Below are positions 9,024 through 17,157 of a DNA stretch of 33,892 nucleotides, piece after piece. The stretch is from UMGS1781 sp964389545 (GTDB lineage: Bacteria; Bacillota; Clostridia; TANB77; CAG-508). A program made the position numbers and the translations under genes. The stretch spans positions 1 to 33,892 of the forward strand of contig CAYMDN010000012.1 in assembly GCA_964389545.1 (NCBI GenBank), written 5' to 3'. The stretch's first letter is position 1, and each line of letters begins with the position of its first letter. The notes beneath the pieces were generated by a model that did no database searches, had not been told where the DNA came from, and saw only the letters and a list, made by a program, of their open reading frames with translations.

Positions 9024-9063
9024 GTCACTTTTGTGACAATCCCTTGGTATCAAGGGACTTTTT
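9024..9063 (+). terminator. Tandem hairpins and terminator after pfkA
   Basis: A small GTCAC-TTTT-GTGAC hairpin (9024-9037) is followed by a 7-bp stem TCCCTTG/CAAGGGA (9040-9046 with 9051-9057) and then CTTTTT. The second hairpin is a conventional intrinsic terminator, though argS begins only 30 bases later, so some readthrough is likely. Confidence 0.72.
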
Positions 9064-9093
9064 ATAGAATAAGAAAATGAAAGGAAGATATAT

Positions 9094-10803
9094 ATGATAG
9101 ACTTTAAACAAGAGATTGCAAAAGCAATTTCCAAGGTAACAAACATAGATGAAGAGCAATTAAAAGAATATATAGAAATTCCGCCAAATAGTGATTTAGG
9201 AGATTATGCTTTTCCATGTTTTAAACTTGCAAAGGACTTAAGAAAAGCACCTCCAGCAATTGCGACGGAGATAAAGGACAAAATAGAAATTGACGAAAAA
9301 ATAATAGAAAAGATAGAGGTAGTAGGCGGATATTTAAACATATACATAAATAAAGCAACATTTGCTAAAGGAGTTTTAGAAGAGGTTGCAGATAAAAAAG
9401 AAAAATATGGTTCAAGTAATATAGGACAAGGAAGAAATGTTGTAATAGATTATTCAGCTCCAAACATTGCAAAACCATTCCATATTGGACATTTGCGTTC
9501 AACAGTAATAGGTGGAGCATTATATAAAATTTACAATTTCCTAGGATATAACAGTGTTGGAATAAATTATTTGGGAGATTGGGGATTACAATTTGGTAAA
9601 GTTATGGCAGGAATTGATATGTGGAAAGATGAATACGACTTTACAGGTGACGAAATTCAAAGTATTCTAAAAATATACATTAGATTCAATGCAGAAGAAA
9701 AAGAAAATCCAGAATTAACAGAAAAAGCTAGAGAATATTTTAAGAGACTAGAAGATGGAAACGAAAAAGAAGTTAAGATGTGGGAAAGGATAAGAAAACT
9801 TAGCTTAGAAAATTATCAAAGAACATATGACTTACTAAACTCAAAATTTGATTCATATAATGGAGAAGCATATTACAATGATAAAATGGATGCAGTTGTA
9901 GACGAACTTAACCAAAAAGGATTATTAACAGATTCAGAAGGAGCAAAAGTTGTAAAACTAGACGAATATGATATGCCACCATGTATAATTATCACATCAG
10001 CCGGAACAACAATTTATGCAACCAGAGACTTAGCATCATTAAAAGAGAGAATGAGCAAATACGATTTTGATAAAGCAATTTATGTTGTTGGAAATGAACA
10101 AAGACTACATTTCAAACAAGTATTTAAAGTACTAGAACTAATGGGATATGAGGATTATGCTAAAAACTGCGTACATGTACCATTTGGATTAGTTGTAGAC
10201 AAAGATGGAGAAAAAATAGGTTCAAGAAAAGGAAATTCGGTTTTCTTAGAAGATATATTGAAAGAAGCAATTCAAAAAGTTGAAAAAATAATAGATGAAA
10301 AAAATCCTGATTTAGAAAACAAAGAAGAAGTTGCAAGAAAAGTTGGAGTAGGAGCTATTATATTTAATGACTTATCAAATAGTAGAATTAAGGATGAAAT
10401 ATTTGATTGGGATATGCTATTAAATTTCCAAGGAGAAACAGGACCATATATACAATACATCTATGTAAGAACAAATAGTGTACTTCAAAAAGCTGGATAT
10501 ATTCCACAAATAGGGGATGTAGACTTTACTAAATTACAGGAAAAAGAAGCAATAGAAACTATAAAATTGTTATACAGATTTAATGAATTTATAGAAAGTG
10601 CTGCACAAAAAAATGAACCATCTATAATATCAAGATACCTAATTGATGTAGCACAAAATTTTAGTGGCTTTTATAATGAACACAAAATAATTACAGAAGA
10701 CAAAACAGTACAAGATGCAAGACTTGCATTAACTTATGCTGTTGGAATTGTGCTTAAGAGTGGCGTAACATTACTTGGAATGGAAATGCCAGACAAAATG
10801 TAA
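9094..10803 (+). CDS. argS: Arginine--tRNA ligase
   Basis: This class I synthetase charges tRNA-Arg. The N-terminal Add1 tRNA-recognition domain (about 1-110) leads into SAPNIAKPFHIGHLRST, containing the HIGH signature, and WGLQFGK. The KMSK-equivalent loop KIGSRKGN follows, in the degenerate form usual for this enzyme, and then the C-terminal helical anticodon domain beginning near TGPYIQYIYVRT. The 569 residues are normal. The ATG follows AAGGAAG. The gene lies between pfkA and upp with short gaps, and I see no leader regulation. Confidence 0.97.
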   Translation: MIDFKQEIAKAISKVTNIDEEQLKEYIEIPPNSDLGDYAFPCFKLAKDLRKAPPAIATEIKDKIEIDEKIIEKIEVVGGYLNIYINKATFAKGVLEEVADKKEKYGSSNIGQGRNVVIDYSAPNIAKPFHIGHLRSTVIGGALYKIYNFLGYNSVGINYLGDWGLQFGKVMAGIDMWKDEYDFTGDEIQSILKIYIRFNAEEKENPELTEKAREYFKRLEDGNEKEVKMWERIRKLSLENYQRTYDLLNSKFDSYNGEAYYNDKMDAVVDELNQKGLLTDSEGAKVVKLDEYDMPPCIIITSAGTTIYATRDLASLKERMSKYDFDKAIYVVGNEQRLHFKQVFKVLELMGYEDYAKNCVHVPFGLVVDKDGEKIGSRKGNSVFLEDILKEAIQKVEKIIDEKNPDLENKEEVARKVGVGAIIFNDLSNSRIKDEIFDWDMLLNFQGETGPYIQYIYVRTNSVLQKAGYIPQIGDVDFTKLQEKEAIETIKLLYRFNEFIESAAQKNEPSIISRYLIDVAQNFSGFYNEHKIITEDKTVQDARLALTYAVGIVLKSGVTLLGMEMPDKM

Positions 10804-10825
10804 ATTTTAAATAGGAGGAAAGAAT

Positions 10826-11452
10826 ATGAAAGCAATTGAACTAAAACACCCATTAATTGAACACAAACTAGCAATTTTAAGAGACAAAAAAACAGGTACA
10901 AAGGAATTTAGAGAAATCATCTCTGAATTAGGAGAAATGCTTTGCTATGAAGCAATGAAAGATGCAAAAACATACGAGGTAGAAATTGAAACACCTATGG
11001 AAAAAATGAAAACAAGAAAAATTCATGAAGATGATTATGCATTTGTCCCAATTTTAAGAGCAGGAACAGGTATGTTAGATGGTATTATAAATGTAGTACC
11101 AAATGCAAAAATAGGGCATGTTGGAATGTACAGAGATGAAGAAACATTCAAACCAAATGTTTATTTCTTCAAAGTACCAAAGGGAATAGAAAAAAAGCAA
11201 GTGTTAATACTTGACCCAATGCTTGCAACAGGTGGTTCAGGATTAGATGCAATAGAACTTCTAAAAGAAAAGGGAGTAAAAGATATAAAATTCTTATGTA
11301 TAATAGCTGCTCCAGAAGGAATAAAAGCAATTGAAGAAAAACATCCAGATGTACAAATTTATTGTACAAAAATTGATAGACAATTAAATGAAAAAGCATA
11401 TATTTTACCTGGACTTGGAGATGCTGGAGATAGAATTTTTGGTACAAAATAA
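10826..11452 (+). CDS. upp: Uracil phosphoribosyltransferase
   Basis: The enzyme makes UMP from uracil and PRPP in pyrimidine salvage. The start MKAIELKHPLIEHKL, the PILRAGTGMLDG segment, the PRPP loop LDPMLATGGS and the C-terminal uracil-binding ILPGLGDAGDRIFGT are all family hallmarks. The 208 residues are the standard length. AGGAGG precedes the ATG, 22 bases after argS. The following gap (11453-11639) carries two large hairpins rather than a clean terminator. Confidence 0.98.
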   Translation: MKAIELKHPLIEHKLAILRDKKTGTKEFREIISELGEMLCYEAMKDAKTYEVEIETPMEKMKTRKIHEDDYAFVPILRAGTGMLDGIINVVPNAKIGHVGMYRDEETFKPNVYFFKVPKGIEKKQVLILDPMLATGGSGLDAIELLKEKGVKDIKFLCIIAAPEGIKAIEEKHPDVQIYCTKIDRQLNEKAYILPGLGDAGDRIFGTK

Positions 11453-11493
11453 ATTGTTTGAAAAATAATCAGAATATTGTGTAGTTAAAATCT

Positions 11494-11542
11494 GCTCCAT
11501 TTTGATGGATGTTCAAATCTAAAATGAACATCCATATGGAGC
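11494..11542 (+). repeat. Long imperfect hairpin after upp
   Basis: GCTCCAT (11494-11500) pairs with ATGGAGC (11536-11542), and ATGGATGTTCA (11505-11515) pairs with TGAACATCCAT (11525-11535). This gives 18 bp with a 4-base bulge and a 9-base loop. No T-run follows, so it is a weak terminator at best; mRNA stabilisation or a regulatory fold is equally possible. Confidence 0.6.
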
Positions 11543-11559
11543 TATATTCATTGTAAATA

Positions 11560-11616
11560 TTATTAAGTAATATAATAAAATTATTAAACTCATAATTTTA
11601 TTATACTACTTAATAA
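11560..11616 (+). repeat. Long AT-rich inverted repeat before prfB
   Basis: Arms 11560-11584 and 11592-11616 pair over 25 positions with one mismatch around a 7-base loop. The right arm ends about 10 bases before the prfB ribosome site. There is no downstream T-run. It may be a transcript fold or the remains of a small mobile repeat. Confidence 0.6.
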
Positions 11617-11639
11617 CAGTAGAAAAAAGGAGATGAGCC

Positions 11640-12747
11640 ATGCTAGAGATTGAAGAAAATAAACCTAGAATTGTAGAGTTGAAGCAAAGAATAGTAAGTT
11701 TAGGTGATTCACTTTGACATTGCTAATTCATCAAAAAGGATTAAAGAGCTTGAGAAAATAGTTGCACAAGAAGATTTTTGGAATAATCAAGAGGACTCTG
11801 GGAGGGTTCTTACAGAATTAAAACGATTACAAAGCAAAGTTGAAAAATATAATAATATAAAGAATGAGATTGATAATGTATATGACTTAAGTGAGTTACT
11901 ACTTATAGAAGAGGATATAGAATTAGGAAAAGAAGTTTTAAAAACAACAGAAAAATTATTAGAAAAAGTAGAAAAACTAGAACTTACAACATTGTTATCT
12001 GGAAAATATGATAAAAATAACGCAATAGTTACATTACACCCAGGAGCAGGCGGAACAGAGTCTCAGGACTGGGTAGAAATGCTTTATAGGATGTATTGCA
12101 AATGGGGTGCTTCTAACCAATTTGATGTACAAGAAGTTGATTACCTAGAAGGTGATGAAGCAGGAATTAAAAGTGTAACTTTTCTAGTAAAAGGTGAAAA
12201 CGCATATGGATACTTAAAAGGAGAAATGGGTGTTCATAGGTTAGTAAGAATTTCTCCATTTGATGCAGGAGGTAGAAGACATACATCATTTGCATCTGTA
12301 GAAGTTTTACCAGAAATTACAGAAGATATAGAACTAGATATAAATCCTGATGATATTAAAATGGATGTGTACAGGGCATCAGGTGCAGGGGGACAAAAGG
12401 TAAACAAAACATCATCTGCTGTAAGACTTACACATACTCCTACAAATATAGTTGTGGCATGTCAAACAGAGAGATCACAAGTACAAAATAGAGAAACAGC
12501 AATGACAATGCTTAAATCAAAATTATTAGAATTAAAGGAAAAAGAGCAAAAAGATAAAATAGAAGATTTAAAGGGTGTACAGCGAGAGATTGCTTGGGGA
12601 AGTCAAATACGTTCATATGTATTTTGTCCATATACTTTAGTAAAGGACCATAGAACTAATTGCGAAACAGGCAATATAGAAGCAGTAATGAATGGAGAAA
12701 TTAACAATTTTATACAAGAATATTTAAAAAGTATAATAAAAAAATAG
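11640..12747 (+). CDS. prfB: Peptide chain release factor 2 (programmed +1 frameshift)
   Basis: RF2 terminates translation at UGA and UAA. Translation starts at ATG 11640, behind AAAAAGGAG, and reads 25 codons (MLEIEENKPRIVELKQ to GDSL) to an in-frame TGA at 11715-11717. A +1 slip on CTT then continues in the second frame from GAC 11716, giving about 368 aa, the usual RF2 length. A simple ORF search instead gives a false GTG start at 11704. Downstream motifs are HPGAGGTESQDW, the RF2-type stop-reading tripeptide SPF (SPFDAGGRRHTS) and the catalytic GGQ in RASGAGGQKVNKTSSA. Low RF2 activity favours the frameshift, so the gene is expected to autoregulate. Confidence 0.95.
11700..11718 (+). promoter_or_regulatory. 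prfB recoding site (AGGTGA ... CTT TGA C)
   Basis: The slip codon CTT (11712-11714), stop TGA (11715-11717) and following C (11718) match the conserved RF2 recoding core. AGGTGAT (11702-11708) just upstream can pair with the 16S anti-Shine-Dalgarno and acts as the internal stimulator. Confidence 0.92.
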
Positions 12748-12756
12748 CAAAAAGTA

Positions 12757-12785
12757 TTAACAAATGCGAAAAAAACGTGTATAAT
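12757..12785 (+). promoter_or_regulatory. Promoter of the aspartokinase gene
   Basis: TTAACA (12757-12762), a 17-base spacer and a consensus TATAAT (12780-12785) lie about 65 bases before the start codon. The leader can form GCATTTA/TAAATGC (12800-12817) or a competing AAATGCC/GGTATTT pairing; it is too short for a lysine riboswitch. Confidence 0.8.
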
Positions 12786-12850
12786 ATAATAACGATATAG
12801 CATTTAGACTTAAATGCCATTGGTATTTTAACATAAAAAGAGGTTCCATA

Positions 12851-13582
12851 ATGGGAATAATTGTACAAAAATTTGGAGGAAGTTCTGTAGCAAACACAGA
12901 GAAGTTAAAAAAAGTTTGCAGACATATACTTAAGGAGGTTAATAAAGGTAATCAAGTAGTAACAGTAGTATCGGCACAAGGAAAAACAACAGATAGGTTG
13001 ATACAGGAGGAACTTGAGATAACAAACAATCCATCTAAGAGAGAACATGATGTATTAGTATCGGTTGGAGAACAAATAACAATAGCAAAGCTATCGATGA
13101 TGCTTAAAGAACTTGGATATGATAGTATATCATATTTAGGATGGCAATTACCAATACTTACAGATTCCAACTTTGGTGATGCAAATATCATAAAAATTGG
13201 GACAGATAAAATTTTAAGTGCACTTAATGAAAATAAAATAGTTGTAATTGCTGGATTTCAAGGGATAGATAAAAATAATAATGTAACTACTTTAGGCAGA
13301 GGAGGATCAGACACAACAGCTGTAGCTGTATCAGCTGCATTACATGCAGATAGATGCGATATATTTACAGATGTTGATGGAGTATATGAAGAAGATCCAA
13401 ATTTAAATATAAATACAAGGAAATACGATATTTTAACATATGACAAAATGCTTCAAATGGCAAATAATGGTGCAAAAGTACTACACAACAAGAGTGTATC
13501 AATAGCTAAGGAAAATGGAGTACCAATAAATGTTAAATCCACATTTGTAGAAGAGAGCATAGGAACATTAGTTAGTAGATAA
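12851..13582 (+). CDS. Aspartokinase, catalytic domain only (no ACT domains)
   Basis: The enzyme phosphorylates aspartate, the entry to lysine, threonine, methionine and diaminopimelate synthesis. The amino-acid-kinase fold is complete: KFGGSSVA (7-14), SVGEQ, GFQGID, TLGRGGSDTTAVAVS, TDVDGVYEEDP, and a C-terminal VPINVKSTF..GTLVSR that matches the end of the kinase domain. Usual aspartokinases are 400 aa or more with two ACT domains for feedback control; this one stops at 243 aa with tandem TAA codons and a terminator-like hairpin. That argues for a real catalytic-only protein rather than a frameshift. Loss of feedback inhibition, or an ACT subunit encoded elsewhere, is inferred. A different acid substrate is possible but less likely. 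Confidence 0.88.
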   Translation: MGIIVQKFGGSSVANTEKLKKVCRHILKEVNKGNQVVTVVSAQGKTTDRLIQEELEITNNPSKREHDVLVSVGEQITIAKLSMMLKELGYDSISYLGWQLPILTDSNFGDANIIKIGTDKILSALNENKIVVIAGFQGIDKNNNVTTLGRGGSDTTAVAVSAALHADRCDIFTDVDGVYEEDPNLNINTRKYDILTYDKMLQMANNGAKVLHNKSVSIAKENGVPINVKSTFVEESIGTLVSR

Positions 13583-13588
13583 TAAATG

Positions 13589-13616
13589 GAGGAATGATAG
13601 TTTGTCATTCCTCTTA
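13589..13616 (+). terminator. Terminator-like hairpin after the aspartokinase gene
   Basis: GAGGAATGA (13589-13597) pairs perfectly with TCATTCCTC (13605-13613) around a 7-base loop. The T-run is short, so efficiency is uncertain. Confidence 0.65.
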
Positions 13617-13621
13617 ATATA

Positions 13622-13650
13622 TTGACAAAAAAGTAATATAAATATAAAAT
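13622..13650 (+). promoter_or_regulatory. Promoter of the two-domain surface protein gene
   Basis: Consensus TTGACA (13622-13627), 17 bases, then TAAAAT (13645-13650). The upstream ATG at 13649 overlaps the -10 box, which shows that translation starts further down, at 13709. Confidence 0.82.
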
Positions 13651-13708
13651 GTTATATAGTGATTATAAAAAGGATTTAACCGCAATAGTAAATAATAAGG
13701 AGGTAAAT

Positions 13709-15616
13709 ATGATTAGAAGACAGAAAGTAAGATTATCAATAGCAGCTGCTGTAACAATGATTATAGCATTAATTACCTATATTGTGGTTACTGTTTCATC
13801 AACTAAAAAAAGTGACGATATTAATAATGGACAAGTTCCTACAATACAAGAACAAAGTCAAAGCAGAACAAACATAAAAGTCGGAGACTATGTGTCATAT
13901 ATACCAAAAGGAAATACGAATTATATATTAGAAGGACTTTCTTGTGGATTAAAGGAAAACCAAGAAATAAACTATGAAGAACTAAATTGGCGCGTTCTCA
14001 GTATAAATCAAGACGGAAGTATTAATTTAATAAGTGACAAGCCATTAAGTAAAGAGATATATTTTGGAGGAGCATTAGGATATAACAATAGTGTATATTT
14101 ATTAAATGATATATGTAAGAAACTTTATTCTAATATTGGCTTTGGTATAACAGCAAGGAGTTTAACTTTGGACGATATCGAAAAGGGTATGAATGAAGCT
14201 GGCAAAGCCAAAATTACAGAGTTTGAAAATTCCGCAATTCCAATAGGGGCAGTTGTTGCCTATGAAGGGAACAACGCTAATATACCAGAAATATGTACAA
14301 TAACAAATGGTGAAAATGAGTCAGATGCAGGATATACAGAGCCCACAGAAGGAAGATTTATAAAAGAAGATAATGCTGAAGTTAAACATACTTTTTATAA
14401 AATAGAGGATATGACAGCTGATTTATTTAATGATGCTGAATTTTACAATGTAGTATTTGGAAGCGGAACGATAAACTGGCTTGCAACGAGATGTTCAGAC
14501 TGCTTTTCAAGCAATTTTGCATCTTTTGGGTTAATGAAAATTAGCAATACTACAATTACAGGTTCAGCACTATGTAATTCTGGTGGAAAGAATTCATCTG
14601 CAAAAAATTTTGTGAGGCCAGTAATCACAATTAGTGCACAAATTACAATATCAGAAACCGGTGGTACTGCGGATAATCCTAAAAAGATAACAATAGGAAA
14701 TACTACAATGTCAGAAGAAACTGTTGCAGAAAATAATGAGCAGAACGGAGACAACCAATTAAATATGGAAAATCCAGATAATAATAGTGGAAATAACAAT
14801 AATAATGGCTCTAGCGGAAATGTTACTTCGAATCTAGGAATTTCTAATATTTCAAAAGTTAAAATTGGAGACTATATTGAATACTCTGGAGATAAAGATT
14901 CAGAAGGACTTGCTTGGAGAGTACTAGGAAAAATGGATGATGGTTCATTTTTATTAATAAGTGAGAAAGTTAGCTCTAAGCAGTTATATTTTGAAGGAGT
15001 AACAGATTACAATAATGCAGTTCATATTTTAAATAGCACATGTAAAAATTTATATTCAAATCGAACACTTGGAACGACAGGAAGAAGCATAAATTTAGAT
15101 GACATAGAAAATAAAATGAATAGTAATGGATTTGACGCACGAGCACAATATGAGTTTAATTCGGTTAAATACGGCAATGAAAGAACATATACAGATGTAT
15201 ATGCATATCAACCAGAAATATATAGACATGTTGATAAAGACACTAGTGGAGAAACAATATCATACTACGCTTCTGAAACTGTGGCTTCATACAATAAAAT
15301 AGATTCAATGACTGTAAAACAAACTGCATATAATTTGATTAATACTCCAGCAGGATATTTTGATGATAGTACATTTTATAATCTTATTTTTGGAACGAAG
15401 TCATCATACTGGCTTGCAACACGTTCAACAAACTGTTATCCTCAATATGCTGAATTTGGAATAAGATATATTTTAGGAAGTTCATTAATGTCAACTGGAT
15501 TATTTACATCAGATAATAGTCCGAACTTCGCTGAATATCCAATGAGACCAGTTGTAGAAGTTCCATCAAATGTAAACGTGCTATTAAGAGACCGGAACAA
15601 AGGCAAATCCTCATAA
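13709..15616 (+). CDS. Membrane-anchored surface protein with two DUF6273-like domains
   Basis: The start at 13709 is fixed by AAGGAGG 5 bases upstream and by the promoter covering the earlier ATG. The 635-aa protein has one N-terminal membrane segment (about 10-30), then two homologous extracellular domains (about 57-330 and 385-625) joined by an Asn/Ser-rich linker (NSGNNNNNGSSG). Each domain repeats the same order: (I/V)GDY, WRVL, DGS with LLIS or INLIS, YNN(S/A)V, LYSN, (S)xxLDDIE, then WLATR, and in the first copy a closing RPVITIS. This pattern fits the DUF6273 family by memory; its function is not known to me. The next gene encodes a one-domain relative. Surface localisation is inferred from the anchor and linker. 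Confidence 0.75.
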   Translation: MIRRQKVRLSIAAAVTMIIALITYIVVTVSSTKKSDDINNGQVPTIQEQSQSRTNIKVGDYVSYIPKGNTNYILEGLSCGLKENQEINYEELNWRVLSINQDGSINLISDKPLSKEIYFGGALGYNNSVYLLNDICKKLYSNIGFGITARSLTLDDIEKGMNEAGKAKITEFENSAIPIGAVVAYEGNNANIPEICTITNGENESDAGYTEPTEGRFIKEDNAEVKHTFYKIEDMTADLFNDAEFYNVVFGSGTINWLATRCSDCFSSNFASFGLMKISNTTITGSALCNSGGKNSSAKNFVRPVITISAQITISETGGTADNPKKITIGNTTMSEETVAENNEQNGDNQLNMENPDNNSGNNNNNGSSGNVTSNLGISNISKVKIGDYIEYSGDKDSEGLAWRVLGKMDDGSFLLISEKVSSKQLYFEGVTDYNNAVHILNSTCKNLYSNRTLGTTGRSINLDDIENKMNSNGFDARAQYEFNSVKYGNERTYTDVYAYQPEIYRHVDKDTSGETISYYASETVASYNKIDSMTVKQTAYNLINTPAGYFDDSTFYNLIFGTKSSYWLATRSTNCYPQYAEFGIRYILGSSLMSTGLFTSDNSPNFAEYPMRPVVEVPSNVNVLLRDRNKGKSS

Positions 15617-15645
15617 ATTGAGCGTATAGAATACTATAGGATGTA

Positions 15646-15674
15646 TTGACAAAATGAATAAAAAAATGTAAAAT
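15646..15674 (+). promoter_or_regulatory. Promoter of the one-domain surface protein gene
   Basis: TTGACA (15646-15651), 17 bases, TAAAAT (15669-15674). The hexamers and spacing are identical to the promoter of the preceding paralogue, suggesting similar expression; AAGGAGG follows at 15695-15701. Confidence 0.8.
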
Positions 15675-15706
15675 ATATAAGTATTTAAGAACATAAGGAG
15701 GAATTT

Positions 15707-17056
15707 ATGAAAAGAAATGACAAAGGAATAAGTTTAATAGTAGTAGTAATAATTGTAATGGTAGTATTAATAGTAGCTTTGGGAGGATTCTTAATATTTA
15801 AAATTGTAAAAAACAATAAAAATAAGCAACAACCACAAGTTCAAGCACCACAACAACAGGCTAGTACACCAACACCTCCAGCGGAAGAACCTAAATTGGC
15901 TGTGGGAGATTATGTTGCATATACACCAGATGGAAGAAATTCATATCAAATATCAGGAAATGTAACTGGAGACGTAGAAACTAGTACAACTATAAATCCA
16001 GAAGAATTAGAGTGGAGAGTGCTAAACATAAATGATGATGGAACAATAGATTTAATTGCAACCGAAGCAATTAGCACAGAAATAAAATTTAGTGGGCCAG
16101 TTGGATTTAATAATGCAGTATTTTTACTAAATGATTTATGTGAAAGTTTATATTCAAATGATGAAATAGGAGCTGTAGGAAGAAGTTTAAATCTTGAAGA
16201 TATAGAAAAAAACATGACAGAAGATGCTCTTGCATTAAGAGAAGAATATGGAACTAATACGGCATATGGAGAAACAAAAACATATGATGGATCAAATATT
16301 TTTATGCCAGATGTGTATTCTAGGACAAATGGAGAAGATGAGTCAGATCCAGTATATGCAAGTGCGACAACAGACACTCTAAAATCTAGCTCAAAATTAG
16401 AAGCAAAACAAACATTTTATGGCATAGAAGATTTAAATGAGGAACACTTTGAGAATGAAGAAATTTATGAAATAATATTTGGAGACGAAATTGAAAGTTG
16501 GCTTGCAACAAGAGGAACAGACTGTCAATCAGGTAATTTTGCTAGTTTTGCGATAATGAACGTAAAAAATGGAATTTTTGCAGGAATTACTTTGCTTAAA
16601 TCAACTGGTGAAGCAAAATCGGGTACAGGACATGTAAGACCAGTAGTAACACTAAGCTCAGATGTTGAAATATCATTAGATAATAAAGGAACAGCTGATG
16701 ATCCAAGAGAAATTATTATGGACAATGTAAATACAGATGACGATAATGATGATGATGAATCAGACGGAGATAATGCAGAAGAATTAGCAATACAAACATT
16801 TAATACGCAGTTTTCAACATATGCTGGAACAAAAGTATCATCTGCACAATGTAAATCGTTATTATCAGTAGTTCTTGCTAGTAATTCAACAAACGATGAT
16901 CACCAAGTAACAGCAACATTTAATGGGGATGAATGTACATCAGCTGCAGCTATAGGAGCAGCAATGCAAGAATTAAGTAGTAGTAAAAAATATACAATAG
17001 AACTTGAAAAAGATGCAGAAGGGTATATTAATGAAATTATAATAGATGAAGAATAA
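15707..17056 (+). CDS. Pilin-like-anchored surface protein with one DUF6273-like domain
   Basis: The 449-aa protein begins MKRNDKGISLIVVVIIV, resembling a type IV prepilin N-terminus (short basic leader, G before a long hydrophobic helix) but without the usual Glu at mature position 5. A Gln/Pro-rich stalk (about 38-64) leads to one DUF6273-like domain (about 66-340) with GDYVAYTPDG, WRVLNINDDG, FNNAVFLLND, LNLEDIE, WLATRGTDC and RPVVTLS. A very acidic Asp-rich linker (about 343-360) and a C-terminal domain of about 90 residues (FNTQFSTYAGTKVSS onward) follow, containing two cysteines; I cannot assign the last domain to a named family. It has its own promoter and a terminator. A pseudopilin or a simple membrane-anchored surface protein are both possible. 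Confidence 0.72.
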   Translation: MKRNDKGISLIVVVIIVMVVLIVALGGFLIFKIVKNNKNKQQPQVQAPQQQASTPTPPAEEPKLAVGDYVAYTPDGRNSYQISGNVTGDVETSTTINPEELEWRVLNINDDGTIDLIATEAISTEIKFSGPVGFNNAVFLLNDLCESLYSNDEIGAVGRSLNLEDIEKNMTEDALALREEYGTNTAYGETKTYDGSNIFMPDVYSRTNGEDESDPVYASATTDTLKSSSKLEAKQTFYGIEDLNEEHFENEEIYEIIFGDEIESWLATRGTDCQSGNFASFAIMNVKNGIFAGITLLKSTGEAKSGTGHVRPVVTLSSDVEISLDNKGTADDPREIIMDNVNTDDDNDDDESDGDNAEELAIQTFNTQFSTYAGTKVSSAQCKSLLSVVLASNSTNDDHQVTATFNGDECTSAAAIGAAMQELSSSKKYTIELEKDAEGYINEIIIDEE

Positions 17057-17060
17057 CTTG

Positions 17061-17091
17061 AAAAGAGAATGACAGAGTCATTCTCTTTTTT
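17061..17091 (+). terminator. Terminator after the surface protein genes
   Basis: A 12-bp perfect stem (17061-17072 with 17078-17089) with a 5-base loop ends in a run of T. Strong intrinsic terminator. Confidence 0.9.
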
Positions 17092-17157
17092 CATATTTAC
17101 AAAAGCATCAAAATATGATAAAAATATATTGATAAAATTAAGTAAAGGAGAAAGAAT

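Noticed and set aside
11704..11715. GTG start for prfB
   Set aside because: It truncates the conserved RF2 N-terminus; the recoding site explains the true start at 11640.
12786..12850. Lysine riboswitch before the aspartokinase gene
   Set aside because: The leader is about 60 bases, far too short for that riboswitch.
13649..13708. Upstream ATG extending the two-domain surface protein by 20 residues
   Set aside because: The ATG lies in the -10 box of the promoter and has no ribosome site; the ATG at 13709 has AAGGAGG.
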